Assembly: GCA_038503035.1 (NCBI GenBank) | Contig: JAVSML010019175.1 | Coordinates: 82,968 to 146,967, forward strand | DNA length: 64,000 bases | Reading direction: 5' to 3' | Source of the DNA: Crocodylus rhombifer | Lineage: Eukaryota > Chordata > Crocodylia > Crocodylidae | Shown: positions 36,701 through 43,394 of the stretch, piece after piece | Numbering within the stretch: the first letter of the stretch is position 1 | Layout: every line of letters starts with the position of its first letter | The notes under the pieces: model-generated | Databases searched by the model: none | What the model was told of the DNA's origin: nothing | What the model saw: the letters and a program-made list of their open reading frames with translations, nothing else | Position numbers and translations under genes: made by a program

Positions 36701-39700
36701 TCAGTTCTGTGCGCCACATTTCAGGAGGGATGTGGACAACATTGAAAGGGTCCAGAGGAGGGCCACACGCATGATCCGGGGACTGCAGGGCAGACCCTAC
36801 ATTGAGAGACTGCCAGACCTAAACCTGTTCAGCCTTCACAAGAGAAGGCTGAGAGGGGACATGGTGACTGTCCATAAACTCACTAGGGGGGACCAGAAGG
36901 GTTTAGGGGAGACGCTGTTTCCCCTAGCGCCCCCTGGCATGACAAGGAACAATGGACACAAGTTATTAGAGAGTAGATTTAGATTAGACATCTGCAAGAA
37001 CTACTTCACAGTTAGGGTGGCTAGGAGCTGGAACCTACTTCCTGGGGAAGTGGTGCTGGCTCCTACCCTGGGGATCTTTAAGAAGAGGCTTGATGCCTAC
37101 CAGGGTGGCTCTTGAGGCAGGGGAAGGGACTCACAGGGTAGACCCAGTGTGTGACTTGTGGGGGCACACATGAAGAACATACAGCTTGCCCATCTGCCCT
37201 GACTGACCCCAAGCAGGCTCAGAGCTGCCACCAGTGCTTCTGCCTGGCCAGGCTGGGCTGGGGCCACTGCCATTGTCTGCACTGGAGCTGGGGTCAAAGC
37301 CGTCCAGAAGGTAGGGAAGGGGGAAGGGGGGGGGGAGATGGGGTCTAGGCAGAGTGGGGAGCAGGTGGTAGGGAGACAGGCATAGGAACAACATGGAAAG
37401 GGACTAGCTAGCAGACAGTGGTGAGGGGGGCAGGCACTCCGGGGGGCAAGTGACAGGGGAAATATAGAGCAGGGGGGCAGGCACATGGAGGCAAAGGATG
37501 GAAGTCTGGTCTCTGACCCCTGCTCTTACTTTCCCCACCACAGTATTAGAGGGGGTGAATATAAAACAAATAGAATATTTCCTATGTATAAAAATCTAAT
37601 TATTGGGGGTTGTCTTAAATTTGAAGTCAGCTTGGATTCAGGCAATTACGGTAACTGTTTTTCAGGGACTCAAGCAGGATGGAATAAGATGTGGTTCCCC
37701 CCGCCCTTGCTTATTCCTCCATCACTGGTTATAGTGCATAAGCAATGGTAATCAGGTGGAACTCACCTTCACTATCTCAGCTGAGGACAGGGTAAAGGTG
37801 TAAAGCTGATTTTTACTTGTGCTAACAAGCAGTATTTCTTCTGAGGGACTGAAACACATGCATTTAATATCCTGCTTGTCTGACTGATTTGGGTCACTGC
37901 TCTGCTGATCTTGAGGAATCTAGAGGGCAAACCAACCCAATTAGATGTTTCCAAATCCAACAGGCATGATAATATACACACAGTTCCTGCATTATACTGC
38001 TTTGGCAGAGATATGCTTAGCTACTAACAGCAGTGCTTGGACAGTAGGCAAAGACAGCAATATGAAAAAATGACCTTTATTTGGCTCTAATTACAAGCAA
38101 ACACTTTCAATACAGCTTACAGAGAGCCCCCCAAACTCAACCAGCATCTCTCAAATAAAAAGTTACATAACTCCTATTCTCACCAAGGCACCAGGCATTG
38201 TAGCAGACCCAAATGTAAGATGCACCTGCTCATCAGCACACACCATATCATCACTGAACCAGATAACATGCAAGGTTTCTTCACCTGCTCCTCTACAAAT
38301 GTCATATATGCCATCACCTGCTCCCAGTGCCCCTGCTGACTAAATTGGATATGCTGGATGATCCCTACATTAAAGAATAAGACGACATGGATCTGACCTC
38401 AAGTCTAAAAACACACAAAAGCCTACAGCAGAACACTTTACCTTCCTGGATATTTCATTGTGTACCTTAGAGTAGCTGTTCCAAACAATGGAACTTTAAA
38501 AGTCAACTTGAATGTGAAATTGTGGAACCCAGTTTTGGACGCTGTACTTCAAGAAGGATGTTGATAGACTTGAGAGGGTCCAGAGGAGGGCCACTCATAT
38601 GGTTAGGGGCTTACAGAGCAAGCCCTATGAGGAGAGACTGAGGGACCTGGACCTCTTCATCCTCCACAAGAGAAGGCTGAGAGATGATCTTGTGGCTGCC
38701 TACAAATTTATAAGGGGGACACAGCAAGGATATGCTCTGTTCACCAGGGTGCCTCCTGGGGTAACAAGGAACAATGGTCACAAACTGACAGAGAGCAGAC
38801 TTAGGCTAGATATCAGGAAAAACTTCTTCACAGTAAAGGTGGCCAAAATTTGGAATGGGCTTCCAAGGGAGGTGGTGCTCTCCCCTACCTTGAGGGTCTT
38901 TAAGAGAAGGCTGGATAGGTATCTGGCTGGGGTCATCTGACCCCAGCACTCTTTCCTGCCTAGGCAGGGGGTCAGACTCAATGATCTGTTGAGGTCCCTG
39001 CCAACCCTAGCATCTATGAAAGAAATCATCCACAGACTGGATTGTGTTAAGCATGGTCTAAACAAGGACTATGGATTCCTATCCTGTTATCTGGATTAGC
39101 CTTTTTGTCCCATCCCTATGGGATTATCACTTGCCTGCCTCTCACCACTGCCTCCACTTTCCCCCCTCCCCACTTTTCCCCTCTTCCCTATCTTTTGTAT
39201 TCAAGCAGATGACAGGGTGGATTTGTACTTGTATAGACTAACTAGATGGGGTCTAGCAAGTGTACACAAATGTAATTATAATTTAAGAACACTGGTGGAA
39301 AAAGCCAACAACAAAACAAAGATGTTCACTAGCTATTGAAAGGAAGAAATTGAAGTTTCTATTATCCTCAACTGTAGGAATCCATGCTATTCCATCCATA
39401 GAATCACACAAAGTTAGGGTTGGAAGGGACCTTGGGAGGTCACATCTAATCCAACCCCCTGCTCAAAGCAGGACCAACCCCAACTACATCATCTCAGAGA
39501 AGGCTTCGTCTAGCCTGGTTTTAAAAACCTCCAAGGATGGAGCTTCCACCATCTCTCTGGGCAGCCTGTTCCAGTGCTTTACCACCCTTCCAGAGAGAAA
39601 ATTCTTCCTAATATCTAACCTAAACCTCCCTTGCTGTAACTTGATACTACTGCTCCTTGTTATATCATCTGCCACCACTGAAAACAATCCAGCTCTATCC

Positions 39701-42700
39701 TCTTTCAAATCCCCCTTCAGGTAGTTGAAGGCTCCTATTAAATCCCCCCTCAGTCTTCTCTTTAAATTAAATAAGCCCAGTTCCCTCAATCTTTCTTCAT
39801 AAGTCATGTCACTCAACCCCCTCACCATTTTTGTTGCCCTACACTGGACTCTCTCCAATTTGTCCACATCCTTTTTGCAGTGGGGTGCCCAAAACTGAGC
39901 ACAGTACCCCAGATGTGGCCTCACCAGTGCTGAATAGAAGGCAATAATCACTTCCCTTGCCCTGCTGGCAACATACCGACCAATGCAACCCAGTTTACCG
40001 TTAGCCTTCTTGGCAACAAGGGCACACTGCTGGGTGATGTTCAGTTTATCGTCCACTGTACCCCCCCAGGCCCTTCCCTGCAGAGCTGCTGCCCAGGCAG
40101 TCAGTCCCCAGTCTGTACCAGTGCCTGGGACTGTTCTGTCCTAAGTGCAGGACTTTGCATTTGTCCTTGTTGAACCTCATGAGATTTCTTTTGGCCCAAT
40201 CCTCCAATTTGTCTAGGTCACTCTGAAACCTAGCCCTACCCTCCAGCGTATCTACCACTCCTCCCAGCTTGGTGTCATCTGCAGACTTGCTGAGGGTGCA
40301 CTCTATTCCATCTTCCAGGATGTTGATGAAGACATGGAACAAAACCGGCCCTAGGACCGACCCCTGGGGCACTCCACTTGATACAGCTGCCAACTAGACA
40401 TTGAGCCAAGACAGAATTCTTAAAAGGTGTCTGAATTTCAGCAGTGCTTTAGGTGCCAGTTGCACAAAGGGAAACATAGAGAAGTTACCTTGAAAGAGAA
40501 TGACCATCACTGACACTGTATACCACTTTGGACTAGTCACTTCCCCCTGTGTAAATGCTGGCCAGGCTCTCAACAGAACTATGATTAGGTGACATTTGTA
40601 GAGTGCCTGGAATACCTGCTGAGTTTTTATGTGGAATACATGTGAAACAAAGGAGCTTACAGATGGAACAGCTGTGGCCTGTTAAAGAACTGTAATCTCC
40701 CAATCACTTGGAAAAGACCCTACTAGTACAATCACAGTTTCTTACTTACCCGTATTTCTCGGATCTCCCTATAACCTTCTTTATCCTCAGTCTTCTCAAA
40801 CAGCAGAACAACTCCTGACCCAGCTGAGCATGCAAAGCCTTTGGAATAAGCTGCAATGGCAGAGATGTGAGGCAGCGAAACCTGCTGTGGGGCATCACCT
40901 TCAAGGACCAATTCATTGGCGAGATCTGGGGAACCGCCAGTAACAAACTCAAGGAGACTAGGAAAAAAAAAAGAAAGAAAGAAAATCATAGTTCAGCAGC
41001 AACCAGAGAAGCACATAATTACTAGCAGGGCAATGAAGGCAAGTACTGACACTAAATGTTTTTCCAGTTAACATCTATATAGATCACTTCCTGCTGCAAA
41101 AGATCTTTGGACCCTGTCAGTAATTATCACAAAAACATACCTCTCAGAGTCTTTGGGCAGCTCATCCTTTTCAATTTCACTGGGAGATTTTTTACACTCG
41201 ATATTTGTCTCCCAGCGCAGATCTCCAGATTCAAAAAGAAAGAGTTTGCCCATATCACTGCCAACTATAACCCTTTCCTCAGAGAGCCAGGCATGAGACA
41301 AGTAGTTTTGTGGCTCTCCCCTTTGAAAGTTAGTCTGTTTCAAGGTTCCTTCAATATATCTGAAAAGTTTAAAAATGCCATTCCCAGTGATACAAATCTG
41401 AGTGTTATCTTGGGGATTGAAGCTCACCTGGAAAGCAGGAGGGAGAGGAATTACTTTTCAGTAACTATGCTTCTACGGCATACTTTACAAACAATCAAAA
41501 ATGCATGATCTCTATCCTAAAACCATTATAATCTTATGAAAATCAAGAATGACAAAAAAAGTCAGAGACTTTAGGACAATTCTAACATTATAAAAGCCTA
41601 AGTCTGTCTGTCCGTAATGCTTTATTCGTGCTCTGACTGGCTGACAGAAACAGCCAATCAGGGTGCTCCAAGCATGGGGGAGCACTGCCATGATTCTGAA
41701 GATGCACCGAGGATCAGACAGAGGGTGGGGAAGCCGATGCACGCCCAGCTCCCTGCATGAGACAGAACAGCAGCAGCATGGGGCATTAGGTGGTGGCACT
41801 CCATCCCAGCTCATCCACTATGGGCAGCCCCGCACCACTGCTTCCCCTTCAGGACCAACCCCACTGCCCCCACCGCTTTGAGTCTGACCCCGCTCCCCCC
41901 CACCCATCCCACTGCATCAGGTCTGACCCCGCTCCACACACCCTCTGTTTTGGGTCCAACCCAACCCCATCCCCCGCTCCTGCCACTTCAGATCTGACCC
42001 CGCTCCTCCCCCACCCAGTTGGATCCCGCAGCACTCCATCCCATCATTCTTGGCAGGCAATTAGCTAGTAATAACACCTAAGCCATTGCATATGCAAGTT
42101 TTATACATTCCATATTGCTGCTTTAATTAGTTATCCTTATAAACTTCTATATATAATTTCATACATTAATATATTACAGTTTAGCAAAAAGGCAGGGAGG
42201 TAGTCCACACTGGAAGGTTATCTAAAAGGAAGAGGGATGCTGCACGAGATATAGGTATCTTTCCTCAGGGAGAAGAATAGAGTAGCAAGGCTAAGAAACA
42301 TATGTATTATTTGGCATACGCTAATCAACAAATCTGTGGAATAAAGTTTTTTCTTGGAAACTTCAAAAAGCAAACTTATTAGTTTCTGCTGAGGCCAGAC
42401 AGAATTTCTGTCTCTCAAAATTCTACTCTCATTATAGCTTTTAACTTGTACAGTTATGTTTACTACAGGTAAAAGAGGGAGATGATCTTCATCCCAACCA
42501 CAATGGACAGACCCCACTCCCCATATTACAGTAATCTTTTCAATTGCCTTCTCCTCTTTAGCAGTCTGGTTTATTAACAAATTTCAGAATTTTAATCTGT
42601 CAGCCAGCCTTTGTATCTGGCTCATATCCCTTGGCCCAGGGTTTGTAGTCGTTGCTAAAGCTTTTCTTTAAGGGGATTCATGCTTGCTCTGAGGTCTTCT

Positions 42701-43356
42701 AAAACTATATTTTAGAACCACTATCAACCACCACCCTCCCAACAGACTCCTTAGGTGAGCTCAAGTTGCCTTTATACTCCCCAACGTGCCTGTTTTTCTT
42801 AACTCTAACATTCTTTGCATCTGAGAGGTTAATTCAAACTGGCATTTGTGAGATACAGACAGCCCCCTCAAAGGGCCACCTCAGTCTGTGACAGAAAAAA
42901 GAATCCCAATCAACTCTTGAAGACAAGGGTTCCCACTTTCTCTGACACTTACTCAATCTTGCTGAAGGAGGCTTAGGACAAGCCATGTATAGTTCCATAT
43001 TTGCAACTGATTGTTATTGTGTCTTTGTAAATACAATGATAGGTAAGGGATGAAAGGGATCTGAGGAAGTCATTGGGTCCAACACTGCTCAAGGGAGGAT
43101 CATCCCTATCTAAGCCATCCCAGACAAATGTCTAACTTGCACTTAAAAACTTTCCAGTGATGAAATTTCCACAACTTCACTGTGTAATCTCTTCCAAGGC
43201 TTTATCAGCTGCATAATTATTTCTAATAATCAACTTAAATTTCCCTTGTTGCAATTTAAACCATTTATTTCTCACTAGCAAACTGCCCGTAAGAACAGCG
43301 ACAGAGGCCCACGTCCAGCCCCACGCCTCCCCTTCCCCTTCCCGACCCACACCCCC

Positions 43357-43394
<38 letters not shown>

